Position numbers and translations under genes: made by a program
The notes under the pieces: model-generated
Told to the model about the DNA's origin: nothing
Databases searched by the model: none
What the model saw: only the letters and a program-made list of their open reading frames with translations
Part shown: piece by piece, positions 43,984-53,836 of the stretch
Layout: each line of letters begins with the position of its first letter
How positions within the stretch are numbered: the first letter of the stretch is position 1
NCBI GenBank assembly: GCA_900542355.1
Contig: UQNE01000003.1
Coordinates: forward strand, 5,001-69,000
DNA from: an uncultured Bacteroidales bacterium
GTDB lineage: Bacteria; Bacteroidota; Bacteroidia; Bacteroidales; Paludibacteraceae
Length of the DNA stretch: 64,000 nt
Direction of reading: 5' to 3'

Positions 43984-46731
43984 ATGAACAAACGACAACT
44001 CGCTTCCAAGATATGGAACATGGCAAACAAACTTCGCAGCAAGATTGAAGCCAACGAATACAAGGATTTTATTCTTGGCTTTATATTCTACAAGTTCCTG
44101 TCCGACAAAGAGGAGGCTACCCTCAAACAACAAGGCTGGACTTCCGCTGACTTGCCTACTATCGCCGTTGAATCCGATACCGAAACACGAGATGATTTAC
44201 AAAACAATCTCGGCTATTTCATTGCCTATGACAATCTGTTCTCCACGTGGATAGCCCGTGGCAAGGACTGCACCAAACTTGACATCACCACTGCCCTGTC
44301 GGCGTTCTCGCGTCTGGTCTCCCCCTCCCACAAACATCTCTTCGATGGCATCTTTGAAACCCTGCAAACGGGGCTCGGAAAACTTGGAGCCACCGATGCC
44401 GACCAGTCGCGTGCCATACGTGATATTCTCAATCTTATCAAGGACATCCCTACCGACGACCGGCAGGACTATGATGTCCTCGGTTTCGTGTACGAGTATC
44501 TCATCTCTATGTTTGCAGCCAATGCGGGCAAGAAAGCGGGTGAGTTCTATACGCCGCACGAGGTCAGTTGTATGATGTCGGACATCATTGCCGCCCACCT
44601 GCGCGACCAACGCGAAATCACTATCTACGACCCCACCAGCGGTTCGGGCGGGTTGCTTATCAATATAGGCAAGTCGGTTGCCAAGCACACCCAGTCGCCC
44701 GACAGCATCAAGTACTACGCACAGGAACTCATCAAGAGTACCTACAACCTCTCCCGTATGAACCTTATCATGCGCGGTATCAAACCCGATAATATCATTG
44801 TCCGCAATGCCGACACCCTCGAAAACGACTGGCCTTTCTTCGATGATGCCGACCCTGTGGCTACTTACAATCCTCTGTATCTCGATGCCGTCGTCTCCAA
44901 CCCGCCGTATTCCGCACCGTGGAACCCGCAAGGCAAGGACAACGACCCGCGCTATTCGCGTTTCGGGCTTGCACCCAAGGGCAAAGCAGACTATGCTTTC
45001 CTTCTCCATGACCTCTACCACCTCAAGCCGCATGGTATCATGACCATCGTTCTCCCGCACGGAGTCCTCTATCGGGGCGGCGAAGAATACACCATCCGAC
45101 GCAACCTCATTGAGAACCACCATATAGAGACCATCATCGGTTTGCCCGAGAAGATTTTCTTCGGTACGGGTATCTCCACTATCGTTATGGTACTCAAGCA
45201 GCAACGCACAGAGAGCGATATCCTTTTCATCGACGCTTCGCGCGGCTTCGAGAAGAACGGCAAGAACAACCGCCTCCGCGACTGCGACATCCGCCGTGTA
45301 ACCGATACCGTTGCCGCACGCACCGACATACCGCATTTCGCACGACTCGTACCGCTCCGCGACATACAAGCCAACGACTACAACCTCAATATCTCGCGCT
45401 ATGTGTCGTCCGGCGAACAAGCGGAACGCTACGACATCTATGCCACTATGTTCGGTGGTATTCCCAACTACGAACTCGACTGTTTTGCCGACTATTGGCA
45501 CTCGATGCCCAACCTGCGCACCGCGCTCTTCCGCCCCGCCAACGACGGGTATTCGCAGTGTATTGTCTCCGACCTTCGCGCCTGCATTACCACGCACCCC
45601 GACACCGATGCTTTCCGCCAACGCTATGCCGAAGCCTTCCGCGACTATCGCAGTTATCTATTCGATACACTGGTGCTTGATAATCAGAATCTGCCTGTCC
45701 AAGCCGCCGAAGAAACCCTCAGTGCCGACCTCTTTGCACGGCTCCGCGATATACCGCTCATTGATCCCTACCAAGCCTATCAGGCTTTCCGAAACCAATG
45801 GACGACCATCGCTTCCGATCTTGAAACGCTTCAATCCGAGGGACTCAATGCTGCACGGCAAATCGACCCCAATATGGTGGTCAAGACCAAAGACGGAAAA
45901 GAAATAGAGGTGCAAGACGGCGTAATCGGGCACCTGCTGCCGCTCAGTCTTGTACAGCGTGTCCTGTTGCGTGATGAGTATCAAGCCCTTGATGCCAACC
46001 GCACACGCATCACCGCTATCGATGATGAACTCACTGCCATTATTGACGAGTTTACTCCTGAAGAGCAGGAACGACCCTTCCTCAACGATGATAACACCGC
46101 CTTCTGCAAGAAAGCCCTTGCCGAAGAACTCAAAGCCGTCTATGCCGACATCTCCACAACAGAGATAGATGCACTCAACGCCTATCTCACCTGCGCCTCC
46201 AAAGCCGATAAACTGGCGTTCATCAATGCCACGCCTGCCGTACAATGGAACCTAATGGAAAGAGCCAAAGATGGCACATTCGGCAAGACTGCCGTTTGCC
46301 GCTATATGGCTGCGCTCTGCGGGCAATATGTCTTCCCCGACGACTCCTACGAAAGCCGTATCCGTCGTGCCAACGACCTTCTTGCCGAGCAGGACAATCT
46401 CCGTAAGACGCTCAAACAGCAGGAGACGGACATCATGCTCCATACCCGCACCGTTATGGCAAACCTCGACGAGCAACAGATATATGCCCTCCTCTCTGAG
46501 AAATGGATTACACCCCTCTTGGACGCATTGCATACTATACCCGTTGCGGTCATTGACGATTTCATCAACAGCCTGCAACACCTCTGCGACAAGTACAGCG
46601 AGACCCTCATCGACATCGAGCAGCATATCCGCGAGGCGGAAACCTCTCTCCACGCCCTGCTCTGCGACCTCACAGGCTCCGACAGCGATATGCAAGCCAT
46701 CCGCGAACTGCAACAACTACTTCAACACTAA
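43984..46731 (+). CDS. hsdM: type I restriction-modification methyltransferase subunit HsdM
   Basis: A 915-residue N6-adenine methyltransferase. The N-terminal HsdM_N domain begins MNKRQLASKIWNMANKLRSK. SAM motif I is DPTSGSGGLLINIG (Asp216 to Gly223 region) and motif IV is SNPPYSAPW (Asn306-Tyr309). After ~500 residues comes a long extra C-terminal region with two coiled coils, which is usual for the large HsdM type in Bacteroidetes. With HsdS it methylates adenine in the target; with HsdS and HsdR it restricts DNA. It heads an operon with the hsdS halves and hsdR, 11 bp before the first hsdS gene. Confidence 0.95.
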   Translation: MNKRQLASKIWNMANKLRSKIEANEYKDFILGFIFYKFLSDKEEATLKQQGWTSADLPTIAVESDTETRDDLQNNLGYFIAYDNLFSTWIARGKDCTKLDITTALSAFSRLVSPSHKHLFDGIFETLQTGLGKLGATDADQSRAIRDILNLIKDIPTDDRQDYDVLGFVYEYLISMFAANAGKKAGEFYTPHEVSCMMSDIIAAHLRDQREITIYDPTSGSGGLLINIGKSVAKHTQSPDSIKYYAQELIKSTYNLSRMNLIMRGIKPDNIIVRNADTLENDWPFFDDADPVATYNPLYLDAVVSNPPYSAPWNPQGKDNDPRYSRFGLAPKGKADYAFLLHDLYHLKPHGIMTIVLPHGVLYRGGEEYTIRRNLIENHHIETIIGLPEKIFFGTGISTIVMVLKQQRTESDILFIDASRGFEKNGKNNRLRDCDIRRVTDTVAARTDIPHFARLVPLRDIQANDYNLNISRYVSSGEQAERYDIYATMFGGIPNYELDCFADYWHSMPNLRTALFRPANDGYSQCIVSDLRACITTHPDTDAFRQRYAEAFRDYRSYLFDTLVLDNQNLPVQAAEETLSADLFARLRDIPLIDPYQAYQAFRNQWTTIASDLETLQSEGLNAARQIDPNMVVKTKDGKEIEVQDGVIGHLLPLSLVQRVLLRDEYQALDANRTRITAIDDELTAIIDEFTPEEQERPFLNDDNTAFCKKALAEELKAVYADISTTEIDALNAYLTCASKADKLAFINATPAVQWNLMERAKDGTFGKTAVCRYMAALCGQYVFPDDSYESRIRRANDLLAEQDNLRKTLKQQETDIMLHTRTVMANLDEQQIYALLSEKWITPLLDALHTIPVAVIDDFINSLQHLCDKYSETLIDIEQHIREAETSLHALLCDLTGSDSDMQAIRELQQLLQH

Positions 46732-46742
46732 CACACTATACC

Positions 46743-47402
46743 ATGGACAAAAATATACCGCAAATACGATACGCTGAATTTACCGGTGAATGGGAACAAG
46801 TAACCATTGAACAAATAGGTGAATTATTAAAAGGTAGTGGATTGTCAAAAGGGTTATTGGTGGATAATGGAAAATACAAATGCCTGTTGTATGGCGAAAT
46901 TTTTACGCGATATAACTATGCTGTCAAGGAGTGTTATAGCCGTACAAATCATTTAGAGGGAACCAAGTCTCAAATCGGAGATGTTTTGATGCCTGGTTCT
47001 ACGACCACCAATGGTGTAGATTTGGCAAAGGCTGTGGCTGTCTTTGAAAATGATATTTTACTTGGTGGGGATATTATTATTATTCGACAAAAGGGGAATT
47101 GCTATGACCCGTATTTTTTGGCAACGCTGTTGTCAGAAATAGACCGAGAAAAAATTGGTGAAATTGCACAAGGCATCACGATTATGCACCTGCATGCCAG
47201 TCAATTAAAGAATAGGGTGATTTTCCTTCCCTCTCTCCCCGAGCAGGAGAAGATAGGAGAATTATTCCGCAATCTTGACAACTTGATTGACGAGGAGCAG
47301 AAGCGTCTCGATAAACTTCACGCCCTCAAAGCCGCACTTCTGCAAAAGATGTTCCCGTCCGACAATCCTGACAATACCCCAAATGGGGGGGTAATTCGTT
47401 GA
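46743..47402 (+). CDS. hsdS: type I restriction specificity subunit HsdS, first half
   Basis: A 219-residue half-size HsdS with one target-recognition domain (start MDKNIPQIRYAEFTGEWEQV) and one long helix region at the end (LPEQEKIGELFRNLDNLIDE, then HALKAALLQKMF). A normal HsdS has two such units and ~400 residues. The frame ends at 47400-47402, a few codons after a G7 tract (47385-47391). Its base composition is more AT-rich than that of hsdM, as is common for recognition domains exchanged between strains. A half-subunit may dimerise to read a palindromic site. Confidence 0.88.
   Translation: MDKNIPQIRYAEFTGEWEQVTIEQIGELLKGSGLSKGLLVDNGKYKCLLYGEIFTRYNYAVKECYSRTNHLEGTKSQIGDVLMPGSTTTNGVDLAKAVAVFENDILLGGDIIIIRQKGNCYDPYFLATLLSEIDREKIGEIAQGITIMHLHASQLKNRVIFLPSLPEQEKIGELFRNLDNLIDEEQKRLDKLHALKAALLQKMFPSDNPDNTPNGGVIR
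47385..47391 (+). repeat. G7 homopolymer tract in hsdS
   Basis: GGGGGGG, seven codons' distance or less from the stop of the first half. With eight G the frame continues without a stop into the second half (GGG GGT AAT TCG TTG ATA ATG), giving a fused protein of 430 residues. Confidence 0.85.
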
Positions 47403-47404
47403 TA

Positions 47405-48034
47405 ATGAGTTGCTTACAAAAACACAATCTTGTCTGTACATCTTCGGCACCCAATATCCCGTCCATACGATTTCAAGGATATACACAACCGTGGCAGAAA
47501 AAACGATTGGGAGATTTTGGAGTAGTATCTATGTGTAAAAGAGTTATGAAGTATCAAACAAAGCCCAAAGGTGAAATTCCATTTTACAAAATTGGAACAT
47601 TCGGTAGCACACCGGATGCCTACATATCGTTGGATTTATTCTCTGAACTAAAAAGAAAATATGCATATCCCCAAAAAGGAGATATTCTTTTGTCGGCTGC
47701 AGGCACTATAGGACGCGCTGTGCGGTACTTAGGAAAAGATGAATACTTTCAAGATTCCAATATCGTTTGGTTGCAACATAATGGGAAACTTAATAACGAC
47801 TTTTTATTTGTCCTATATTCTACCATCAAGTGGAATAGTTTAGAAGGAAGTACACTTAAAAGATTGTACAATGGAAATCTATTAGCCACTTCTGTTTTTA
47901 TCCCCTCGCTCCAAGAACAGCAGCAAATAGGCAATTTCTTTCGTACGCAAGACGAGCAAATAGCCCATACTGCGCAATACATCACTTGTCTCCGTACCAT
48001 TCGCACCGCCCTCCTGCAAAAAATGTTTGCCTAA
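47405..48034 (+). CDS. hsdS: type I restriction specificity subunit HsdS, second half
   Basis: About 209 residues from the ATG at 47405 (a TTG at 47399 in the same frame is possible). One recognition domain opens with NIPSIRFQGYTQPWQKKRLG and the closing helix region is LQEQQQIGNFFRTQDEQIAH, then TIRTALLQKMF. It starts 2 bp after the stop of the first half, in the +2 frame relative to it. It could be made as a separate half-subunit or, after a change of the G tract, as the C-terminal half of a full HsdS. Low GC content. Confidence 0.85.
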   Translation: MSCLQKHNLVCTSSAPNIPSIRFQGYTQPWQKKRLGDFGVVSMCKRVMKYQTKPKGEIPFYKIGTFGSTPDAYISLDLFSELKRKYAYPQKGDILLSAAGTIGRAVRYLGKDEYFQDSNIVWLQHNGKLNNDFLFVLYSTIKWNSLEGSTLKRLYNGNLLATSVFIPSLQEQQQIGNFFRTQDEQIAHTAQYITCLRTIRTALLQKMFA

Positions 48035-48057
48035 CTCTCTAACCCCTAATCCCTAAT

Positions 48058-51000
48058 ATGTCTTTCACACGAGAAGCCGATTTTGAGCAAGCGCTCATTC
48101 ATGTCCTTACCGAGAAATACGGGTGGGACAAGCACGTCCTCCACAACCCCACCGCACAAGACCTGCTCGACAACTGGGCGGATATCCTCTACCAAAACAA
48201 CAGCGGTATCGACCAACTTAATCATTGCCCTCTCACCGAAGGCGAGAAGCAGCAACTCATCGACCAAATCAACCTGCTACGTACCCCGTTGCGCCTGAAC
48301 GGCTTTATCAATGGAAAAACGGTCTCTATCCGCCGCGACAACCCCGACGACACACTCCATTTCGGCAAAGAGGTAACCTTGAAAATCTACGACCGTATGG
48401 AGATTGCCGCAGGACAATCGCGCTACCAGATAGCAGAGCAACCGCAGTTCCCCACACCTAACCCAATCCTCAACAACCGGCGCGGTGACCTGATGCTCCT
48501 TATCAACGGTATGCCCGTCTATCATATCGAACTCAAACGCAGCGGCATACCCATCTCACAAGCCACTTTCCAAATCGAGAAATATGCCCGCGAGGGCGTC
48601 TTTTACGGCATTTTCGCGTTGGTGCAGGTCTTTGTGGCTATGACACCCGAGGAAACGCTCTACTTCGCCAACCCCGGACCCGACGGACGGTTTAACAAAG
48701 ATTTCTATTTCCATTGGGCGGATTTCAACAACGACCCCGTCAACCAATGGACGGCTATCGCCGAACTGCTCCTGTCCATACCTATGGCGCACAAGGTCAT
48801 CGGTTTCTTCACGGTTGCCGACAAAGCCGATGGCGTTCTCAAAGCACTACGCAGTTACCAGACCTTTGCCGTCCAACGGATATGCGACCGTGTCAGCAAA
48901 CACCGCTGGCGCGAAGACGACCAACGGGGCGGACATATATGGCACACCACGGGTAGCGGCAAGACACTCTCGTCTTTCAAGGCGGCACAACTCATTGCCG
49001 AAAGCGGTGATGCCGACAAAGTGGTTTTCCTCATGGACCGTATCGAACTCGGTACACAATCAGCCGGTGAATACCGCTCTTTCTCCGACGATGCCGACGA
49101 CACACGCCCCGAAGACTCCGCCATACAGGAGACACGCGACTCCGAAGCACTGCTCGCCAAACTCAACAGTCCCGACGAGAAATACACCCTCATCGTTACT
49201 TCCATACAGAAGGCTGCCATCATCGCCGCCGAACCGCGATATACGCAAACCATTCGGCGTATCAACAACAAACGGGTCGTCTTTATTGTGGACGAAGCAC
49301 ATCGCTCCACCTTCGGCGACAATATGCTTGACATCAAGCGTGCCTTCTCCAACGCCCTGTTCTTTGGGTTTACGGGTACGCCTATCCAAGTGGAGAACAA
49401 AGTACATGGTGCCACCACCGAAGATGTGTTCGGTCCTGTTCTCCATCGCTACACCATTGCCGACGGCATTCGAGACCACAACGTGCTCGGCTTCGACCCT
49501 TGCAAAGGACAGGCTTACTCCGACAGCGACCTGCGGCGCATCGTGGCTTTCGACCAAGTGGGAACATCCGACATTGAGGAAATTTTTGCCGACCCCGCCA
49601 AAGAAAAGGTATTCAACTACTATATGCAACTGCCTATGCTCGGGCATACAGATGCCGCAGGTACATACACCAAGGGTATCGAAGACTATATTCCCAATGT
49701 GCAATATCGTACTCCAAAGTATCAGAAGGCTGTCGTGGAGGATATTATCCGTGAGTTTCCTGTTTACAGCCACTGTGGTAAGTTCCACACTATTTTTGCC
49801 ACATCCTCCATTGCCGAGTCTATGGACTATTACAGCCTTTTCCGTTCTCTTGCACCCGACCTCAAAGTAACTGCCCAGTTCGACCCCTCTATTGACAATA
49901 CGGAGGGATATGCTTGGAAAGAAGACGGACTGGTGGCTATCCTCACCGACTACAACGGGCGATACGGTACCAACTACACTCTTGCCAACTATGCGCAGTT
50001 CAAAAAAGATGTGGCAAGCCGCCTTGCACACAAAAACCAGTATGTCGGCATAGAGCGTACACCCGGGAAACAGGTGGATATTCTTATCGTAGTGGATCAG
50101 ATGCTTACGGGTTTCGATTCCAAATGGGTAAACTGCCTCTGTCTCGACAAGGTACTCGATTATGCCAATCTTATCCAAGCATTCAGCCGTACCAACCGTC
50201 TTTTCGGTCCTGACAAACCCTTCGGACTCATCCGTTACTACCGTCGCCCTTATACTATGGAGTACAACATCGAGCAGGCTGTCAAACTCTATGCCGAAGG
50301 CAAACCGCTTACACTCTTTGTGGATAAGTTGCTGCAAAACATCCGAAACATCAATGCCGTGTATGAGCAGATACGGTCGCTTTTCCACACGGCAGGGATT
50401 ACCGACTTTGCCACACTGCCTGCGGCTGTTGCCGACTGTGCCAAGTTCTGCACACTCTTCCGTTCTCTCAATGGCTATATCGAACCGGCATGTATTCAGG
50501 GCTTCACATGGCAGCAGCACAAATACACTGCTGAAGAAAATGGTAAGAAACATTCTGTTACCTGTATCCTCGATGAACAAACCTACCTTACACTTGCACA
50601 GCGATACAAAGAGATTGCCGCCGAGCGTGGAGAGGGAGGAGGCAGCAATGAACCCGATGACCTGCCCTATGACATCGATACTCACCTCACGGCTATCGAT
50701 ACGGGTAAGATCGACAGCGACTATATCAATGAGCGTTTCAACCGATACCGCCAATCTTTGGAGCAACCCAACCTGACACCTGAAGAGTTACAACATTTGT
50801 TGGACGACCTGCACCGCTCTTTTGCTATGCTCTCACAGGAAGAACAGCACCACGCCGAGCTGTTTCTCAACGATGTCCGCTGTGGTAACATCACACTTGA
50901 GGCAGGCAAGACATTCCGCGACTATATCGTCCAATATATGACCAACGAAAAGGACGGATATATCGCCCGCCTTGTCGCAGCTACAGGAGTAAACGAAATC

Positions 51001-51258
51001 GCTCTCCGCAACCTGATGCTCTTGTCTTCCAATGGCGAAAACATCAACGAGTTCAACCGCTTCGAGAACCTGAAGAAAACCGTTACTGACAACCCCGACA
51101 ATCTTCAAAAGGCAAAGCAGTTTTTCGAGCAGAAAGAGGGCTGCCCCATTCCCGCACCTCGTGTCCGCCAGCGCATCGACAAACTGCTCCGCACCTTTAT
51201 CACCCGGAACGGATTTGATATTGATGTGAAGGAAAAGGACAACAGCATAGAGAAATAA
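48058..51258 (+). CDS. hsdR: type I restriction endonuclease subunit HsdR
   Basis: A 1066-residue motor/nuclease subunit. The nuclease site is at ~155-175 (GDLMLLINGMPVYHIELKRS, the D...ExK pattern). The translocase follows with Walker A HTTGSGKT (Lys302), DEAH at 412-415 (FIVDEAHRSTFGD), GFTGTPI and the later helicase motif AFSRTNRLFGPDKP. A C-terminal helical region binds the core methylase. It appears intact. It lies 23 bp after the second hsdS half and 13 bp before an uncharacterised gene. Confidence 0.96.
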   Translation: MSFTREADFEQALIHVLTEKYGWDKHVLHNPTAQDLLDNWADILYQNNSGIDQLNHCPLTEGEKQQLIDQINLLRTPLRLNGFINGKTVSIRRDNPDDTLHFGKEVTLKIYDRMEIAAGQSRYQIAEQPQFPTPNPILNNRRGDLMLLINGMPVYHIELKRSGIPISQATFQIEKYAREGVFYGIFALVQVFVAMTPEETLYFANPGPDGRFNKDFYFHWADFNNDPVNQWTAIAELLLSIPMAHKVIGFFTVADKADGVLKALRSYQTFAVQRICDRVSKHRWREDDQRGGHIWHTTGSGKTLSSFKAAQLIAESGDADKVVFLMDRIELGTQSAGEYRSFSDDADDTRPEDSAIQETRDSEALLAKLNSPDEKYTLIVTSIQKAAIIAAEPRYTQTIRRINNKRVVFIVDEAHRSTFGDNMLDIKRAFSNALFFGFTGTPIQVENKVHGATTEDVFGPVLHRYTIADGIRDHNVLGFDPCKGQAYSDSDLRRIVAFDQVGTSDIEEIFADPAKEKVFNYYMQLPMLGHTDAAGTYTKGIEDYIPNVQYRTPKYQKAVVEDIIREFPVYSHCGKFHTIFATSSIAESMDYYSLFRSLAPDLKVTAQFDPSIDNTEGYAWKEDGLVAILTDYNGRYGTNYTLANYAQFKKDVASRLAHKNQYVGIERTPGKQVDILIVVDQMLTGFDSKWVNCLCLDKVLDYANLIQAFSRTNRLFGPDKPFGLIRYYRRPYTMEYNIEQAVKLYAEGKPLTLFVDKLLQNIRNINAVYEQIRSLFHTAGITDFATLPAAVADCAKFCTLFRSLNGYIEPACIQGFTWQQHKYTAEENGKKHSVTCILDEQTYLTLAQRYKEIAAERGEGGGSNEPDDLPYDIDTHLTAIDTGKIDSDYINERFNRYRQSLEQPNLTPEELQHLLDDLHRSFAMLSQEEQHHAELFLNDVRCGNITLEAGKTFRDYIVQYMTNEKDGYIARLVAATGVNEIALRNLMLLSSNGENINEFNRFENLKKTVTDNPDNLQKAKQFFEQKEGCPIPAPRVRQRIDKLLRTFITRNGFDIDVKEKDNSIEK

Positions 51259-51271
51259 CACTTGGACTACA

Positions 51272-52258
51272 ATGGGAAAACCTACTGCACAGCGGCAAAT
51301 ACAGAATATTATGTCTAATATATGGAACCATGTATTAGATAAGGAATATCCTTGTATGGTGGCTGATTGCAGAGAGTATGCCATCAACAGCCATTTGTTT
51401 ATGATCAATGGTATTCTCAATAATGTGGCAGAGAATGGACAATTAATGGAACTTAGAACCAGATCTATAGCTGCACTGCCCCCTACGGAGAATACTACCT
51501 GTCATTTCAAAAAAGTAGGTGTTCGGCAAGCCCTGTCGTTCCCTCTCTTTTGCAATCAGCATGATACTGCGATATTTAGTTCTATAGAAAGAGGCGATGT
51601 GGATTATACTAACTACAAACACTTGGCGTTATACTCTTACCGCACTATCTGTGCTGAAATGCGTATGAAGGAAATGATGGTGGAGTATTGCAATCGTGTC
51701 CTAAACTCTGCTACTTTGCAAAGTCTCATGTCCGAAGAACGCTTGGAATACTTTGCTGTTCATAGGCAGGGACTTCTTCTAAGTATCCGTGATTTCAAAT
51801 GTTACATCAATTCTATTCTTGAAGATATAACAGGAAACTCACAACATTTTACCTTTCGTTCCTTTTCCTTGCCTGTTAAGGGAATATATGCAGCAACCGT
51901 TTCCAGCCTCTTTTCCAATAGCAACGACCTTTTGAAAGATGATGTAGTGCCTCAATTTATCTTCCAAGCCGTTCCTTTGCAATACTGCACGCAAGTCATT
52001 ATGGGCTACCATAACCAATATATCAATCCCAAAATGATTGAGTATATTCAACGTTGGAGCGATGCACCTCGGTATCGGTTGGGAGTATTGCTGACAGGTC
52101 TGTTAGCCCAAGTGGAAACATGGGGAATGGCACCCTCTTTGTACGCGAGATTAAAGCAAGATAAGGTCTGGGAATTTTATCATATCTTTACACAATCCAT
52201 CTCTTGGAACGAACAAACCCCGATAGATGGCATTAACCTGTTTGAAGGTATATTCTAA
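51272..52258 (+). CDS. uncharacterised Cys/His protein in the restriction operon
   Basis: A 328-residue protein that I cannot assign to a named family. A likely zinc site is visible: CMVADC and then INSH (C-x4-C-x6-H, ~31-43), and later FCNQHD (C-x2-H, ~98-103). Between them is a segment with FKKVGVRQALSFP. The rest looks helical, with RTICAEMRMKEMMVEYC. No signal peptide and no clear membrane helix. It starts 13 bp after hsdR, so it is likely the last gene of the operon. I recall similar proteins of unknown role near restriction systems; a part in defence is an inference from position only. Confidence 0.6.
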   Translation: MGKPTAQRQIQNIMSNIWNHVLDKEYPCMVADCREYAINSHLFMINGILNNVAENGQLMELRTRSIAALPPTENTTCHFKKVGVRQALSFPLFCNQHDTAIFSSIERGDVDYTNYKHLALYSYRTICAEMRMKEMMVEYCNRVLNSATLQSLMSEERLEYFAVHRQGLLLSIRDFKCYINSILEDITGNSQHFTFRSFSLPVKGIYAATVSSLFSNSNDLLKDDVVPQFIFQAVPLQYCTQVIMGYHNQYINPKMIEYIQRWSDAPRYRLGVLLTGLLAQVETWGMAPSLYARLKQDKVWEFYHIFTQSISWNEQTPIDGINLFEGIF

Positions 52259-52420
52259 TATATAGCCTCCTCTCTACCCTTTATATCCTATATTCTCTAC
52301 TCTCTACTCTCTACTCTCTCTCCCATCTGCCCTCTATTGTCTCTTAACCAGCGATAATATCGCCATAAACTGCCTTTTTGCAGAAATCCTACAAAAATCG
52401 CACTTTTTTCTTGCAAATAC

Positions 52421-52451
52421 TTGCGTATGTCAAAAATAAGCCGTACCTTTG
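52421..52451 (+). promoter_or_regulatory. promoter of the rloA/rloB pair
   Basis: TTG at 52421-52423, 20 bp, TACCTTTG at 52444-52451; about 100 bp of leader before the ATPase gene. Before it, at 52286-52322, lies a polypyrimidine stretch of 8-bp CTCTCTA-type repeats. Confidence 0.78.
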
Positions 52452-52555
52452 CAGCGATTTTACAAAACAAGCCATTTTGTTACTATTAAATCTGCCGCAA
52501 ATACTTGCTTTTGTAGGATAACAACAAAATAGTAAACTGAATAAATTATACAACT

Positions 52556-53836
52556 ATGGAAAAGAACCAAAACATCAACTGTATTTTGGCAATCGAGATA
52601 GAGAATATCTACTCTATCAAAGACCCTGTCCGTATCGATTTTAGGGCGGCTAACTTGCATACCTCCCAGGCGAAGTTGCTTGCGGATAATACCTTCGAGT
52701 GGAACGGACAGAAGATTCTCAAAACCGTCGGACTTTTCGGCTCCAATGCTGCTGGTAAGTCCAACATTATCCGGGCTATCATCTTTTTCTGTCGTACTAT
52801 CTTGGATTCGCACCAATATAATGTCAATAAGAAGGTCTTTGATTTCCAGCCCTTCAAGTTTGACGGCTATTCGGCAAAACCGACCCGCTTTTACATCAAT
52901 TTCGTGTGCAACAACATAGAATACGAGTATCAATATACGCTCAATACGCATGAGATTCTGTCTGAATCGCTGTATTACTATCCTTCTTCGCGCCGTGCCA
53001 AAGTTTTTGAGCGCAAAGCCGGTGAGAAGAAATACACTTTTGGCTCTAAACTGCTGTTGCGTCCTAAAGAGATAGCCGATAGTTTGCTCTACAACAATCT
53101 CTATCTCTCTCGTGCGTCCGCTATGAATCGTGAGTTGGCAATCCAAGTCTATGATTTCTTCCTGCACGATTTTATGCTCGACCTCTTCCCTGCGCAAAAC
53201 GACTATGTGCGGGCGGCTTTCATCAACTATAAACCACTCATCTTGAAAGCGTTGGCTATTTGTGATAGCGATATAAGCAATATCGAACTGCGTCTCAAAG
53301 ACGTTCTACAACCGGTACAAGTCATGCAACCCAACGGCGAACCTACCATTACCCTTCTGCCCACCAAGGAACCGGTATTCAAGACCTACCACAAGCAGAA
53401 CCCGAAAATGCAATTCGATATGGAAACCGAGGAATCCGAAGGCACCAAGCGTCTGTTCCAGATTGTACTGCGCTTTATCGACATCATCCGCAACGGCAAA
53501 TCGCTGATGCTCGATGAGTTCGACCGACAACTCCACGTGCGCCTTGCGGACTTTATCATAGATTTGGTGCATGCCACACCCCATTCACAGATGCTCTTCA
53601 CATCGCACAACACCAACCTCATTGATATGAAACGTTTCCGCAAAGATCAGATTCTCTTTGTCAATAAGCGTGCAGACGGCTCTACCGAGGTTTATTCGCT
53701 CTATGATTTCAAGGACTTCCGCGAGAATATGGACGCCGAGAAAGGTTATCTGCAAGGGCGTTTCGATGCCGTACCCGCTGTGCCATCGTCCACGGCTCCG
53801 CTCAAATCATTTTTAGAGGAGGTGCAACATGAATAA
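52556..53836 (+). CDS. AAA-family ATPase, RloA-like
   Basis: A 426-residue ABC/SMC-type ATPase. Walker A is GSNAAGKS (62-69) after the strand GLF; Walker B is SLMLDEFD (316-323); FTSHNTNLID follows as switch region. The N-terminus (LAIEIENIYSIKDPVRIDF) is that of AAA_15/AAA_21 proteins. Its partner downstream is RloB-like, and together they recall the RloA/RloB genes linked to type I restriction loci in Campylobacter. A role in phage defence or nucleic-acid cleavage is likely but not shown by the sequence. Own promoter; stop overlaps the rloB start by 8 bp. Confidence 0.82.
   Translation: MEKNQNINCILAIEIENIYSIKDPVRIDFRAANLHTSQAKLLADNTFEWNGQKILKTVGLFGSNAAGKSNIIRAIIFFCRTILDSHQYNVNKKVFDFQPFKFDGYSAKPTRFYINFVCNNIEYEYQYTLNTHEILSESLYYYPSSRRAKVFERKAGEKKYTFGSKLLLRPKEIADSLLYNNLYLSRASAMNRELAIQVYDFFLHDFMLDLFPAQNDYVRAAFINYKPLILKALAICDSDISNIELRLKDVLQPVQVMQPNGEPTITLLPTKEPVFKTYHKQNPKMQFDMETEESEGTKRLFQIVLRFIDIIRNGKSLMLDEFDRQLHVRLADFIIDLVHATPHSQMLFTSHNTNLIDMKRFRKDQILFVNKRADGSTEVYSLYDFKDFRENMDAEKGYLQGRFDAVPAVPSSTAPLKSFLEEVQHE

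Noticed and set aside
44197..45621. 474-codon open frame on the minus strand
   Set aside because: Antisense shadow of hsdM; no promoter or domain of its own.
49060..50766. 568-codon open frame on the minus strand
   Set aside because: It lies fully antisense to hsdR, whose protein sequence has all family motifs. The antisense translation has no recognisable domain and arises from the codon pattern of the real gene.
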